A stretch of DNA of 58,492 nt from Porphyromonadaceae bacterium (GCA_007280905.1 QYQM01000026.1:1-58492), one strand, 5' to 3'. Numbered from the stretch's first letter, positions 45,555-54,275 are shown. Made by a program: numbers and translations. The notes: generated from the letters alone by a model not told the origin.

Positions 45555-45619
45555 TAATCTACCTGAAGCAATTTGAAAATAAAACGCTGGACAAGGCCAG
45601 TGAGCTGCTCAATCTGAAG
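45555..45619 (+). pseudogene. Tyrosine recombinase 3' end, copy 3 (partial, no stop)
   Basis: This 65-base piece matches the last 21 codons of copy 2, from the IYLKQFEN region to ELLNLK. It continues straight into an AlbA-linker remnant without its own stop. It is a chimeric junction of two decayed genes. Confidence 0.75.
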
Positions 45620-45758
45620 CTCGTTGAGAGGTTCAGTGAGAGGTTCGGTGAAAATCATTGAACTTATCGAAGCGAACAATTTTATCACTATTACAGACCT
45701 TGCCGAAATGCTTGGTAATTCAACTTGTGCAATTGAAAACAAATTACATTTTCGTTGA
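45620..45758 (+). pseudogene. Remnant of an AlbA-protein linker and winged helix
   Basis: The frame RGSVRGSVKIIELIEANNF, then ITITDLAEMLGNSTCAIE, reads to a TGA at 45756-45758. It matches the C-terminal linker and winged helix of the intact AlbA ATPase at 56136 (RIIELVKTDKFITISNLAE). It begins with degenerate 12-base repeats (GGTTCAGTGAGA, GGTTCGGTGAAA). The helix is cut before its recognition part. Confidence 0.7.
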
Positions 45759-45815
45759 AATGTTTATTTTTATCTTTTGCTACGGATAACCCGAAATGAT
45801 AAAATTATTTGAAAA

Positions 45816-46439
45816 ATGAGCACTGTCCAGCTGGATCTTTGGAATGACCGGATTGAAGATCAATGGCTTTCCTTTGAAGAAGCAAAAGCAATAGTACATA
45901 CCTGGTGTTTGGAATACCAAAAAGATTGGGCCGCTTTAATATCAAATACAACCGGGTTGAATCATCCGGGAATACCACCGAATCCTGAATTTATTTATCG
46001 TCACACGGGATGGAAAGATTGGATGGACTGGCTTGTTCATCCGGATCTCCAGATACCTTACACTCTTTTTTATGAAGCCCGGGAATTTACCTGGTGTTTA
46101 AGAATTCAGAATGAAGATGCATGGTTGCAATTTGTTTGTAATGAGGCTTCAATCTACAAATCATATGGGCTGAATATCCCGTCAAGGCCATTTATTGAGT
46201 ATAAAGGAAAGGGATGGGTTGATTGGACCGATTGGCTGGGCCATAAAATCGCTTTCAGAAATTACGAAGAAACAAAGAAGTTCATCCATACCCTACACCT
46301 TAAATCTCAGGAGGAATGGAATGCTTATTGTAATGGAAAATTGAACCGCCCGTTAAAAAAACCACGGGTTATTTACCGGTATCCCGACCTCGCTTATCAT
46401 GGGCATGGTTGGATCAGCTGGAAGGATTGGCTTGGTTAA
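45816..46439 (+). CDS. Protein of three integrase-repeat units (INT_rpt-like)
   Basis: The protein has 207 residues and consists of three related units of about 60 residues. Each starts with a helical FEEA- or YEEA-type segment, carries a W in the middle and ends GWxDWxDWL: 18-78 (GWKDWMDWLVH), 84-145 (GWVDWTDWLGH) and 147-207 (GWISWKDWLG). This matches the phage-integrase repeat unit I recall (PF14882), normally found before a tyrosine recombinase. Here no recombinase domain follows. It could be a DNA-binding remnant or a stand-alone protein. Confidence 0.75.
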   Translation: MSTVQLDLWNDRIEDQWLSFEEAKAIVHTWCLEYQKDWAALISNTTGLNHPGIPPNPEFIYRHTGWKDWMDWLVHPDLQIPYTLFYEAREFTWCLRIQNEDAWLQFVCNEASIYKSYGLNIPSRPFIEYKGKGWVDWTDWLGHKIAFRNYEETKKFIHTLHLKSQEEWNAYCNGKLNRPLKKPRVIYRYPDLAYHGHGWISWKDWLG

Positions 46440-46553
46440 ACCCATTTGATTACCTGAATTTAACAAGAAAGACCATGGATATAAAAGAACAATTATATAC
46501 CTCGACATCAAGGGATTCTTGCAGTAGGTATTTTCACCAATTAAAATCAAATT

Positions 46554-47957
46554 ATGCCTAAACCATCGGCTGGAAAGCCTTCAAAAAAGAAAACCGTTGA
46601 AGAACAGGTTAGTGAATTACTTAGGAAACTTTCACATAACGATTTGAAACAATTTGTTTTAGAGCAATGTATTGGAAATCCTTCCTTCCGGCAAATATTT
46701 ATTTCCGGATTCGCCTACCTGGTTTCAGAAGAATCAAAGGAGATGTACAAGAAACAAATCCGGTCATTCATTGCCAGTGTTGAAGGAGAATGGGGTTATA
46801 TTAATTGGTCGGGAGCCGAGGTGGTAATTAAAGCAGTTGAAAGTTTACTTTCCACCGCTCAAAAGCATCTTGATCAGGGCCGCTACCAAAGCACGATCTA
46901 TATTGCCTGTGCTGTGATGGAGGAAATGACACCACAATTAGAATATGTGGACGACAGTGATGGTTCTTTTGGGGGGCTGATAAATCAGGCTTTCGAATTA
47001 TTGAACCAGGTTGCTCAGGCGGAAATACCGGATAACCTCCGATTGGAATTGTTGGGTTATTGTTTAACCACTTTTGGTAAAAACATTTACGAGGATTGGG
47101 ATTGGCATCTGGGTATGCTGGATCTAGCCTCCCGCATAGTCAAAACAGAATCAGAAGGCAATAAGGTTATTGCCCTGATTGATAAGCCAATGGATTCGGA
47201 CTATACCAAAGAAAGGGCTCAGCTTATCAAATGGGAAATCCTCTTGAAAATGAAGGGAACAGAGAAAGCAGAAGAATTCATTAACCAGAATCTGGCCAAT
47301 TCCCGCCTTCGGACAATTGCTATTGAAAGCGCTATCAGAAATAAAAAGTACGAAAAAGCCATCGGGATTGCCCAGGACGGAGTCAGGTTTGACGCGAAAG
47401 ACAAACCGGGCTTAGTCTATACCTGGTACGACTGGCTGCTTAAAATTGCTGCCATTCAGAAAGATACTGATCGAATCATTGAATATGCCCGGATTCTATT
47501 TGTTGATTCTAATCACCATGGTCAGGAATACTACAAATTATTAAAGGCAAAGGTGGCACCCGACCGTTGGAAGGAATTTGTCGAAGCCATCATTGCCGAT
47601 TTTCAAAGAGAATCAGGAGGGTCCAATTTTGACCAGATTTCTGGAATTTACATCAATGAAAAATGGTGGGACCGGTTGTTTGCTCTTTTAAAAACAAAGC
47701 CATCACTTCATAATATTGAGGCTTTTGACAAATATTTAGCCGCCGGTTATTCTAATGAACTTGTGGAAATGTATTCCACCGGGATCGTTTACCTGCTCAA
47801 GAGGAGTACAAATAGAGATCATTACCAGGAAGCCTGCCGGTACCTGAGACGGATGATCAAGCTTGGAGCCAGAGAACAATGCGATGAGCTCATCCGGAAG
47901 ATACGAGTTGAGTATCCCCGGCGAAGCGCCCTTTTGGATGAGTTAAACCGGGTTTAA
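46554..47957 (+). CDS. Helical-repeat protein with SWIM-protein-like C-terminus
   Basis: The protein has 467 residues, is soluble and mostly helical. A lysine-rich N-terminus is followed by VSELLRKLSHNDLKQFVLEQ and many helix pairs. The C-terminus (YLRRMIKLGAREQCDELIRK, then VEYPRRSALLDELNRV) matches the tail of SWIM-zinc-finger proteins, but no SWIM CXCX(n)CXH motif is present. It may be the helical part of a formerly larger protein, or a free-standing scaffold. It shares the ending RRSALxxEL with the opposing protein at 50825. The function is unknown. Confidence 0.65.
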   Translation: MPKPSAGKPSKKKTVEEQVSELLRKLSHNDLKQFVLEQCIGNPSFRQIFISGFAYLVSEESKEMYKKQIRSFIASVEGEWGYINWSGAEVVIKAVESLLSTAQKHLDQGRYQSTIYIACAVMEEMTPQLEYVDDSDGSFGGLINQAFELLNQVAQAEIPDNLRLELLGYCLTTFGKNIYEDWDWHLGMLDLASRIVKTESEGNKVIALIDKPMDSDYTKERAQLIKWEILLKMKGTEKAEEFINQNLANSRLRTIAIESAIRNKKYEKAIGIAQDGVRFDAKDKPGLVYTWYDWLLKIAAIQKDTDRIIEYARILFVDSNHHGQEYYKLLKAKVAPDRWKEFVEAIIADFQRESGGSNFDQISGIYINEKWWDRLFALLKTKPSLHNIEAFDKYLAAGYSNELVEMYSTGIVYLLKRSTNRDHYQEACRYLRRMIKLGAREQCDELIRKIRVEYPRRSALLDELNRV

Positions 47958-47981
47958 TAAATCAGACGAAATGGAAATGAA

Positions 47982-48339
47982 ATGATTATCAGGGCAACAC
48001 ATCAGCTTTTTCGGATATCCGGAAGTTTTTTTGCTATACACTTTCTTCACAATCCAACAAGAATATCGGTATTGGTTCCGGGAGCTGTTTCGGTATAGTC
48101 TGTTGAGCCCGACTGAGTTTTATTCAACAAACAGCCGGAGTATAATTGCTTTTATGAACCAAATGAGGTATGAAATTGAATATCACCTGGCCTTACCGGA
48201 AACTATTGAAGATATTGATTTAGACCGGATCGAGGATTTGCAATTTGAATACATTTTCAGAACCGGCAGCAAAACCATGGATATCACAACCCCGGGCAGA
48301 ATATTGGGCGATTTATTGTCCAACCAGTCTTTAAAGTGA
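47982..48339 (+). pseudogene. DUF6933-like gene, internally deleted (copy 1)
   Basis: It starts ATGATTATCAGGGCAACAC, like copy 2 at 57536. About 115 bases are missing after codon 13, and further damage breaks the frame. The 3' half (from 48154) reads MNQMRYEIEYHLALPETIED and ends in TTPGRILGDLLSNQS, matching copy 2. DUF6933 is a small nuclease-like or reverse-transcriptase-associated-looking family of unknown role in my memory, so I make no functional claim. No intact copy exists in the window. Confidence 0.65.
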
Positions 48340-48387
48340 AAAGGCCAAGGCTTCGAAACCGGAAATATAGTACAACTAAAAGAAGCA

Positions 48388-48610
48388 CCGAAAGAAACTG
48401 TGAAAGAAACTGTGAAAGAAAACTGGGAAGAACACTGAGAAGAAAACTAGGGTAAAAACTAGGGTGAAAAGTTCGGTGATAGGTTCGGAGACAGGTTCGG
48501 AGAAAAGTCCAGAGAAAATTATTGAACTTATCGAGGCAAACAACTTTATCACTATTCCGGAACTTGCCGAAATGCTTGGGGTTACAACTCGAACCATTGC
48601 AAGAATTTAA
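48388..48610 (+). pseudogene. Remnant AlbA-protein linker (12-bp repeats) and winged helix
   Basis: Degenerate 12-base repeats run to about 48510 (for example GAAAGAAACTGT twice, then GGTTCGGAGACA). The frame SPEKIIELIEANNFITIPEL, then AEMLGVTTRTIARI, follows and ends TAA at 48608. It is very close to the remnant at 45620 and similar to the C-terminus of the AlbA ATPase at 56136. The bases to 48819 contain only further debris, including a Gly-Ile-Ala repeat frame (GGIAEGIAGGIA) near 48690-48732. Confidence 0.7.
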
Positions 48611-48819
48611 AAAATGTCGGTGCATTTGTCGGTGTAAGTTGACCAGCTACTGATCGAAATACTCTAAGAAGAAGGTATTCGCAAAACGGGAGGTATAGCC
48701 GAAGGTATAGCTGGTGGTATAGCTTGGATGATGGATTCGTGGACCATTAAAATGAAAACCTTGATAAGAAATGTTTTGCTCAATATCAGTAACTTTCGAT
48801 TTTGATAAATGCGTAAATC

Positions 48820-49545
48820 ATGGCTCTACCCATTAACATAAAGGAATTAGTGCACGGTAAGGTTGTAGAATGGGAGCGACTGGAGTTTAAGGCCGGTTGG
48901 AATCCCGAAAACATACTGCATTCAATCTGTGCTTTTGCCAACGACATCAATAATTGGGGTGGTGGCTACATTATTGTTGGGATAGAAGCGATCGACGGGG
49001 TGCCTCAGTTTCCGCCTAAAGGCCTGCCGCTAAATAAGCTCGATGAGATGCAAGGGGAATTGATCAACATTTGTCATAAAATCCAACCCAACTATTTGCC
49101 GATAGTGCAACCTTATATTATTGAGGAGCAGCATATTCTTGTTATATGGGCCCCGGCAGGTGACATGCGCCCCTATTCCGGGCCTTCCACTTTGGGAGAC
49201 GATGCCCGCCGGCAGATGCAAATCGCCCGTGGACCGGTTGAGTTTTTACGGCCGGTAAATGTGGGTCTAATGTTTTTCAATCGCGAACCGCACAAATTCT
49301 TTAACCGTGCCTGGATCGAACTGGCCATTCATCCTGATGATACCGGCCGGAATTTCATAACCGAAACATTATCAAGAAGGGAAATCCTTAGTTTTCTTGG
49401 ATTGGCTAACCAAACTAATAACTTCACTAATAACATCAAACCATTAATAGATATGGGTATCATTGAATTGACCATTCCCAATAAACCCAATAGCCGCCTG
49501 CAAAAATACAAGCTAACATCAAAGGGAAGAAAGCTATTAAAGTAG
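48820..49545 (+). CDS. AlbA-domain / winged-helix protein, short form
   Basis: The protein has 241 residues. An AlbA_2/Schlafen-like domain fills about 1-150 (WERLEFKAGWNPENILHSIC, GGGYIIVGIEA, then RPYSGPSTLGDDARRQMQ). REPHKFFNRAWIELAIHPDD follows. It then jumps to a C-terminal winged helix, LSRREILSFLGLANQTNNFT and PNSRLQKYKLTSKGRKLLK. Full-length relatives carry a GHKL-type ATPase between these parts, so about 200 residues appear lost, yet the frame is intact. The next gene starts seven bases later. It could be a functional short regulator or a decaying gene. Confidence 0.65.
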   Translation: MALPINIKELVHGKVVEWERLEFKAGWNPENILHSICAFANDINNWGGGYIIVGIEAIDGVPQFPPKGLPLNKLDEMQGELINICHKIQPNYLPIVQPYIIEEQHILVIWAPAGDMRPYSGPSTLGDDARRQMQIARGPVEFLRPVNVGLMFFNREPHKFFNRAWIELAIHPDDTGRNFITETLSRREILSFLGLANQTNNFTNNIKPLIDMGIIELTIPNKPNSRLQKYKLTSKGRKLLK

Positions 49546-49551
49546 TATACC

Positions 49552-50772
49552 ATGAAAAACTTTGAAACTATCCGAAAGACCTGTGAGACAAGCAGCAGTA
49601 TTTCAAAAACCGTCATTGACGAATTTCTTCTATACTATGCTGCCGCTCTATACAAACTTGACCGAACCATGACTGAAGCATTTTCAGCTTACAGGCATGT
49701 AACAAAAGAATTTGAAAAGGAGTGGGTCAACAGGTTAAAGGCTCAGTATCTGGCCCATAAAATCTTCAAGTCTGGCGGTCTGATAAGGAAAATAATCACT
49801 CATACGGAATTAAAGAAGCTAAGCCGGTCCGAAATGGATTTTCTTGAACATCATGCCAGGCAGCCCTGGCGGTTTTGCTTCAGCATTATTATTGAAAACC
49901 CTGCATCGGATTTCTTCAACATGGAAGATATTCTCACAGGGGAACGATTCACCCTGTTCTCCCAAGGAACCTCAGATATCATCAAAAGCCAGACAACATC
50001 CATCTGGTTCAACCTGATCGGCTTTAACGGCGCCTGCTGGCAAACCTTTGGCCCGATTGCGGCTTACAAGAGTTTCGAACCAGATGATATCTTTTTTTTC
50101 GCAACTGAGCTTGACCGAGGAATTGAAACGGAAGAAGACATTGTCCAAAACCTCGAAAAGAATCCCCTGCCCTATATGATGTTATTGTCAGGGGCAAATA
50201 TTCCGTTTACGGCCCATAAACAGGACCAGATGGTACAGGTTTATTCAGAATACCCTGTGGATAAGGTTGATACCGTGGAGTTAAAAAGAAGTTTCACGTC
50301 GGAGTTTTGTAGTGGGATTTACCGGTTAACACTGAAGAGATGGGGGGGGCATCCTCATTTCGCGCAGGTTTATTATGATGAGAATAAAAAAATTGTTTTA
50401 CTTTCCGCTTCCACCGATCGCGGATTTCTGGCATTGGTGAACGCCATCAATCAATTCGGTTACAAGTTTTCAGAAGAACCCGATATACGTGTAAATATGT
50501 CCATGCTGATCACATCAAAAAAGATCCTGACGAAAGAGATCAAAATAAATGAATACGATCACCTGTTCCAGGTAGACACTCCGCCGGAGAGAAAGGAAAT
50601 GCTGGATAACCTGAATTACTTTATGAGTCTGATTCTTCCTGATATTAACGCAGGCCGGGTACCGGATATTGAAAAAAATGCCGCCAAAGCCGGCATCGAT
50701 GTTGAAACGGCCCGGAATTTTTATAAAGCAGTTTCTGATAAATTCGGGCAAATGGATCGGCGGAAGGGCTAG
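49552..50772 (+). CDS. Hypothetical protein, 406 residues
   Basis: No domain is recognised. The first 120 residues are helical and basic (ETSSSISKTVIDEFLLYYA, then RLKAQYLAHKIFKSGGLIRK). The middle holds mixed alpha/beta segments with FNLIGFNGACWQTFGPIAAY and LPYMMLLSGANIPFTAHKQD. The end is helical (NAAKAGIDVETARNFYKAVS). There is no signal or membrane helix. It sits six bases after the short AlbA gene and is probably translated from the same mRNA. It ends 52 bases before the opposing gene. It could be a partner or effector of the AlbA protein. This is context only. Confidence 0.6.
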   Translation: MKNFETIRKTCETSSSISKTVIDEFLLYYAAALYKLDRTMTEAFSAYRHVTKEFEKEWVNRLKAQYLAHKIFKSGGLIRKIITHTELKKLSRSEMDFLEHHARQPWRFCFSIIIENPASDFFNMEDILTGERFTLFSQGTSDIIKSQTTSIWFNLIGFNGACWQTFGPIAAYKSFEPDDIFFFATELDRGIETEEDIVQNLEKNPLPYMMLLSGANIPFTAHKQDQMVQVYSEYPVDKVDTVELKRSFTSEFCSGIYRLTLKRWGGHPHFAQVYYDENKKIVLLSASTDRGFLALVNAINQFGYKFSEEPDIRVNMSMLITSKKILTKEIKINEYDHLFQVDTPPERKEMLDNLNYFMSLILPDINAGRVPDIEKNAAKAGIDVETARNFYKAVSDKFGQMDRRKG

Positions 50773-50824
50773 CCGTTCTTCCTGAAAGATTCCATCAGGT
50801 GACTCATGTCGGCTGAACTATCGC

Positions 50825-51991
50825 TCATATTAACCCCTCCTTCGCTAATTCAGCCCGCAGAGCGCTACGACGGGAATGGATGACCATTAAATTCCTGGCG
50901 AACAGCCGTACCTCCGGTTTCAGCTCCTTATGAGTACCGACCAACCTGAGCAAGGAGGCGATTCTGGAATAGGTGTGGCGATTCAGCTTTGAATTCTTCA
51001 TTTCGTACTCAGTCCGGCGCAGGGCAATTTTAAGGCAATCCCTGGGTTCGATCAGCTTGGCCAAAAAATCAACCAGTTCCCTCGGATGAATGGGAAAAAG
51101 GACCCGGGCATTCCGGTAAAATGAGTCGCTTTTCTGTTCACTCTGATACTCAAGCAATTCTTTTGCAATTTGGTGGTCAGTGACCGCAAACCGCTCCGAT
51201 TCCTTAATCCAGGCAAATCGGTCGAGGTTTCTTAGGACTGTCAGATAAGTGCGCGGAAAATTTTGCTCAACTCCTTCCGGTCCCGAAAACAGGAACCGAA
51301 GCCCAGCCAGGCTTTCTCCGTGTGTTAGTGCAAGCTTACTACAGAGCCGATCATGATAGACAGCCGGTGAATTCCCTTGGTTTTGCTCAAGAAACCAATG
51401 CACGACACTTGTAACTGATTCAACCACCTTCGATGAACTGAGTACTACGGCCGACAGATACACTTCCATTTCTGCCGTGAGTTCCTCAAACAGGGCGAAC
51501 AAGGCTTCTTCAGGATCGGCCAGTGTTTCATTCGGATCGAGGAAAGTGACCTTCTTGCAACCATCCAGTGCACCAGTGAAAGTTGTGAAAAAGGCCTGTA
51601 AGTCACCTGCCAGGATTTGTTTCTCGCATTCCCTTCGGGTATGATTAAAAACCTCCTGGATCTCCTCCTTAGCGAGCTCCATGTCAATCTCCCAATACTC
51701 CAGGTATGTACCGCGGGGAGTTCTCCACCGGCTGTAGTCAAGGTCTTCCAGATCAATCGATTTCAATAACTTTTGGAAGACCTTAGAATAGGACTGCACC
51801 CGTTCGGCAAAAGAACCGGAATTTTTTTTACGCCGTATCGTTGGAGCGGCAAAGTAAGCGATCAATTGGTCCTGCAGTGCTTCTGAACGTGTCAGCGCTT
51901 TCCTTAAGAACTCTATCTTTTGATCGGAACTTATTGAATCAAAGAGTTTTTCGTATTCTGCCATGGAATGAGGAACTTGGTTAAAAGCCAT
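50825..51991 (-). CDS. Helical-repeat protein related to the 46554 product
   Basis: The protein has 388 residues, almost all predicted helices with paired motifs (MAEYEKLFDSISSDQKIEFL, FQKLLKSIDLEDLDYSRW, FYRNARVLFPIHPRELVDFL). It ends LFARNLMVIHSRRSALRAEL, the same RRSALxxEL ending as the product at 46554. I do not recognise a named family. A protein-interaction scaffold is possible. The divergent gene to its right is a recombinase remnant followed by the RloAB locus. Confidence 0.6.
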   Translation of the reverse strand: MAFNQVPHSMAEYEKLFDSISSDQKIEFLRKALTRSEALQDQLIAYFAAPTIRRKKNSGSFAERVQSYSKVFQKLLKSIDLEDLDYSRWRTPRGTYLEYWEIDMELAKEEIQEVFNHTRRECEKQILAGDLQAFFTTFTGALDGCKKVTFLDPNETLADPEEALFALFEELTAEMEVYLSAVVLSSSKVVESVTSVVHWFLEQNQGNSPAVYHDRLCSKLALTHGESLAGLRFLFSGPEGVEQNFPRTYLTVLRNLDRFAWIKESERFAVTDHQIAKELLEYQSEQKSDSFYRNARVLFPIHPRELVDFLAKLIEPRDCLKIALRRTEYEMKNSKLNRHTYSRIASLLRLVGTHKELKPEVRLFARNLMVIHSRRSALRAELAKEGLI

Positions 51992-52031
51992 CGTGAAAAT
52001 ACTATTTCAGGGCCTAAGTCGAACAACCAAA

Positions 52032-52124
52032 ATGCACGCCAAAGAGGAAACCACCGAAATCTATCTGAAAGGATTTGAGAATAAGATATTGGACGATGCC
52101 AGTGAGTTGCTTAATCTGAAGTAA
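52032..52124 (+). pseudogene. Tyrosine recombinase 3' end, copy 4
   Basis: An ATG-initiated frame encodes HAKEETTEIYLKGFENKILD, then DASELLNLK, and stops TAA at 52122. It aligns with the last 30 codons of copy 2 but has diverged more (KGFENKILDD). It lies directly upstream of the RloAB operators, as copy 2 lies upstream of an AlbA gene and copy 3 upstream of the integrase-repeat gene. Confidence 0.75.
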
Positions 52125-52166
52125 CGACATTATACCATGCCGAGAACCAAGACGATGTTTAATGGT

Positions 52167-52193
52167 GTATAAAGAGAAATTTTCTCTTTATAC
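52167..52193. promoter_or_regulatory. Palindromic operator 1 of the RloAB locus
   Basis: GTATAAAGAGAAA (52167-52179) and TTTCTCTTTATAC (52181-52193) are perfectly complementary around a single central T. It lies just upstream of the -7 box at 52216, where the -33 region would be. Confidence 0.7.
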
Positions 52194-52215
52194 ATGATGA
52201 TAATTAGAAATTGTG

Positions 52216-52223
52216 TAATTTTG
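52216..52223 (+). promoter_or_regulatory. Bacteroidota -7 box of the RloAB promoter
   Basis: TAATTTTG matches TAnnTTTG exactly. The start of transcription would be near 52230, between the two palindromes. A weak ATG at 52194-52196 occupies the -33 position in place of TTG. Confidence 0.6.
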
Positions 52224-52230
52224 GTCTTGT

Positions 52231-52253
52231 TTAAAGAGAAAATTTCACTTTAA
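52231..52253. promoter_or_regulatory. Palindromic operator 2 of the RloAB locus
   Basis: TTAAAGAGAAA (52231-52241) and TTTCACTTTAA (52243-52253) are complementary with one mismatched pair around a central A. They share TAAAGAGAAA with operator 1. The centres (52180 and 52242) are 62 bases apart, close to six helical turns. It covers the predicted transcription start. Confidence 0.65.
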
Positions 52254-52264
52254 TTCTTATCATT

Positions 52265-53614
52265 ATGCTACTTAGCTTCAGCCTCGAAAACTGGATGTCA
52301 TTCAAAGGAAAGACTTCCTTTTCCATGGTGGCAACAAAAGAACGTCAACACGGCGAAAGGATTCCGAAAGTTGACAAGTACCAGACCAGAATCTTGCCGG
52401 TTGCAGCAATATATGGTGGCAATGCATCCGGAAAAACAAATTTGTTCAAGGCTTTGAATTTTGCCAAATATCTGATTGTTAAAGGAACCCAACCTGACAG
52501 CCTTATCCAGGTTGAGCCTTTCCGGTTGGATGCTACCGGGACCGAATTGCCTACTCGCCTGGGCTTCGAAATTCTTGTTGATGATACCATTTATGCTTAC
52601 AGTTTTACTGTCAGCAGAAAAACTGTTCTGGAGGAAAAACTGGTTCTAATTTCCAGTACAAGCGAGAAAGTACTCTTTGATCGTCGTGGAGATAAGCCTT
52701 ACTTTGACAAATCTCTCCAGGATGATCGGTTTCTTGAATTTGCATTCAGAGGCACCAGAGACAACCAATTGTTCCTGACCAACTCAGTATCCCAGAAAGT
52801 TGAAAATTTTCGTCCGGTCTATAACTGGTTCAAGGAATCACTTGAGCTGATCGGTCCCGATTCAAGATTTGAACCCTTTGAGCAATTTCTTGACGAGGGA
52901 AATCCATTGTATTCAACCATGAACGAAGTTCTTCAACAGTTGGACACCGGAATTATTCATCTTGGCAGTGAGATTGTTCCATTCGAAAATGTCCCTTTAA
53001 ATTCTGCTCTCAAAACAAGGATTCAAGAAGAGGTCAAGGAAGGAATGACGGTTCGCCTGATGTCTGAAACAATGAATGAGCGGTACATTATTAGGCGCAC
53101 CAATGGTGAACTGGTTGCTAAAAGACTGGTTACATTCCATCCAAAATCCGACGGCACCGAAGTCCGGTTCGAAATAAGAGACGAAGCTGATGGTTCACAA
53201 CGGGTTATTGACCTCCTGCCGGCATTTCTTGATATTTCAATAACCAATGCTAAGAAGGTCTTTGTCATTGATGAAGTCGACCGAAGCTTACATACATTAC
53301 TGACCAGGCAGTTACTCGAGATTTACCTGGCAAGTTGTACCGCTGAAAGCCGTGCTCAATTACTGATAACAACCCATGATGTGCTCCTGATGGACCAGAA
53401 TTTGCTTCGTCGGGATGAAATGTGGATAACAGAACGGGATTCATCCGGGATCTCGACCATGGTTTCTTTCAGCGAATTTAAGGATGTTCGTTATGATAAG
53501 GATATCCGGAAAAGCTACTTGCAAGGGCGTCTTGGTGGTATTCCCCGAATTTTGGTGAAAGGACCATTACCAAAGCTTACCCTCACAGAAACAGGCAGGA
53601 GGAAGGTCGGATGA
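52265..53614 (+). CDS. RloA-like AAA ATPase (AbiL-type, first subunit)
   Basis: The protein has 449 residues. Its AAA15/AAA_21-like ATPase has an SMC/ABC-style layout: Walker A GGNASGKT at 51-58, a long insert, and Walker B VFVIDEVD with DE at 336-337. A switch histidine lies in TTHDV (about 371). It is encoded with an RloB-like protein that starts inside its end (ATGA overlap). Pairs of this type (RloAB, AbiL, and the related PARIS) are known or suspected anti-phage modules, in which the ATPase holds a TOPRIM nuclease until triggered. The specific trigger here is unknown. Confidence 0.82.
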   Translation: MLLSFSLENWMSFKGKTSFSMVATKERQHGERIPKVDKYQTRILPVAAIYGGNASGKTNLFKALNFAKYLIVKGTQPDSLIQVEPFRLDATGTELPTRLGFEILVDDTIYAYSFTVSRKTVLEEKLVLISSTSEKVLFDRRGDKPYFDKSLQDDRFLEFAFRGTRDNQLFLTNSVSQKVENFRPVYNWFKESLELIGPDSRFEPFEQFLDEGNPLYSTMNEVLQQLDTGIIHLGSEIVPFENVPLNSALKTRIQEEVKEGMTVRLMSETMNERYIIRRTNGELVAKRLVTFHPKSDGTEVRFEIRDEADGSQRVIDLLPAFLDISITNAKKVFVIDEVDRSLHTLLTRQLLEIYLASCTAESRAQLLITTHDVLLMDQNLLRRDEMWITERDSSGISTMVSFSEFKDVRYDKDIRKSYLQGRLGGIPRILVKGPLPKLTLTETGRRKVG

Positions 53615-54207
53615 CAGCTGCCAGAAGGAAATTTCAACGGCCGTTGGGTGAACGCCGCTATCGCAAGCTGTTCGTCATCGCAACCGAGGGATATATAACC
53701 GAACCTCAGTATTTTGCATTATTCCTTAAATACCAGCCGATTGTACATATCAAATGTTTGAGGGATAAATCTAAGAATTCGCCACTCCAGGTTCTTAAGA
53801 GGTTAAGGACTCAACTTAAGAATGAAAATTTCATGAAGTCGGATGAGGCCTGGCTGGTGGTTGATAAGGATAAATGGACAGATAACCAGTTAGGTCAGCT
53901 ATTTGCATGGTCAAATCAGTCTGACCAGTTCGGATTTGCTTTGAGTAATCCCAAATTTGAGTTTTGGCTATTGCTGCACTTTGAAGATGGTAACGGTATA
54001 GCCAGTTCTCAAGATTGCTCCGGCCGCTTGCAAGTTCATTTACCTGATTATGATAAGAATATCGACTCTCGAAAATTCACCCGCGAATTGATGGAAGTGG
54101 CAATTCATCGTGCAGAGGTTCGTGATAATCCTCCATGCGCTGATTGGCCAAAAGTTATCGGAACCACAGTTTATAAGTTGGTAGCTAAATTTCTATCGGT
54201 CAACTAA
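53611..54207 (+). CDS. RloB-like TOPRIM protein (effector candidate)
   Basis: The protein has 198 residues. The TOPRIM-like fold shows [15 protein letters not shown] (glutamates 26 and 31), then the acidic [10 protein letters not shown] (aspartates 85 and 87) and [13 protein letters not shown] at 112-124, as in RloB family members. It is expected to act as the nuclease arm of the pair with the ATPase encoded upstream, and four bases of overlap couple their translation. Metal-ion dependence is typical of TOPRIM nucleases and is inferred. Confidence 0.82.
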   Translation: MTAARRKFQRPLGERRYRKLFVIATEGYITEPQYFALFLKYQPIVHIKCLRDKSKNSPLQVLKRLRTQLKNENFMKSDEAWLVVDKDKWTDNQLGQLFAWSNQSDQFGFALSNPKFEFWLLLHFEDGNGIASSQDCSGRLQVHLPDYDKNIDSRKFTRELMEVAIHRAEVRDNPPCADWPKVIGTTVYKLVAKFLSVN

Positions 54208-54218
54208 ATGGCAGTGTG

Positions 54219-54254
54219 ATATGTCAAGTATTTTGCGCAAGATACTTGACATAT
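54219..54254. promoter_or_regulatory. 36-bp palindromic operator before the DUF6088 gene
   Basis: Arms of 13 bases (54219-54231, ATATGTCAAGTAT; and 54242-54254) pair perfectly. The centre TTGCGCAA is itself palindromic, leaving one mismatched pair in the whole 36 bases. The right arm contains TTG (54246-54248), which fits a -33 box. It most likely binds the AbiEi-like protein encoded downstream. Confidence 0.75.
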
Positions 54255-54275
54255 GTGTAATTTGTTTTACCTTTA
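54246..54275 (+). promoter_or_regulatory. Promoter of the DUF6088 gene overlapping its operator
   Basis: TTG (54246-54248) lies within the operator. TACCTTTA (54268-54275) matches the -7 box in seven of eight positions, with 19 bases between them. The start codon follows at 54305. Confidence 0.5.
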
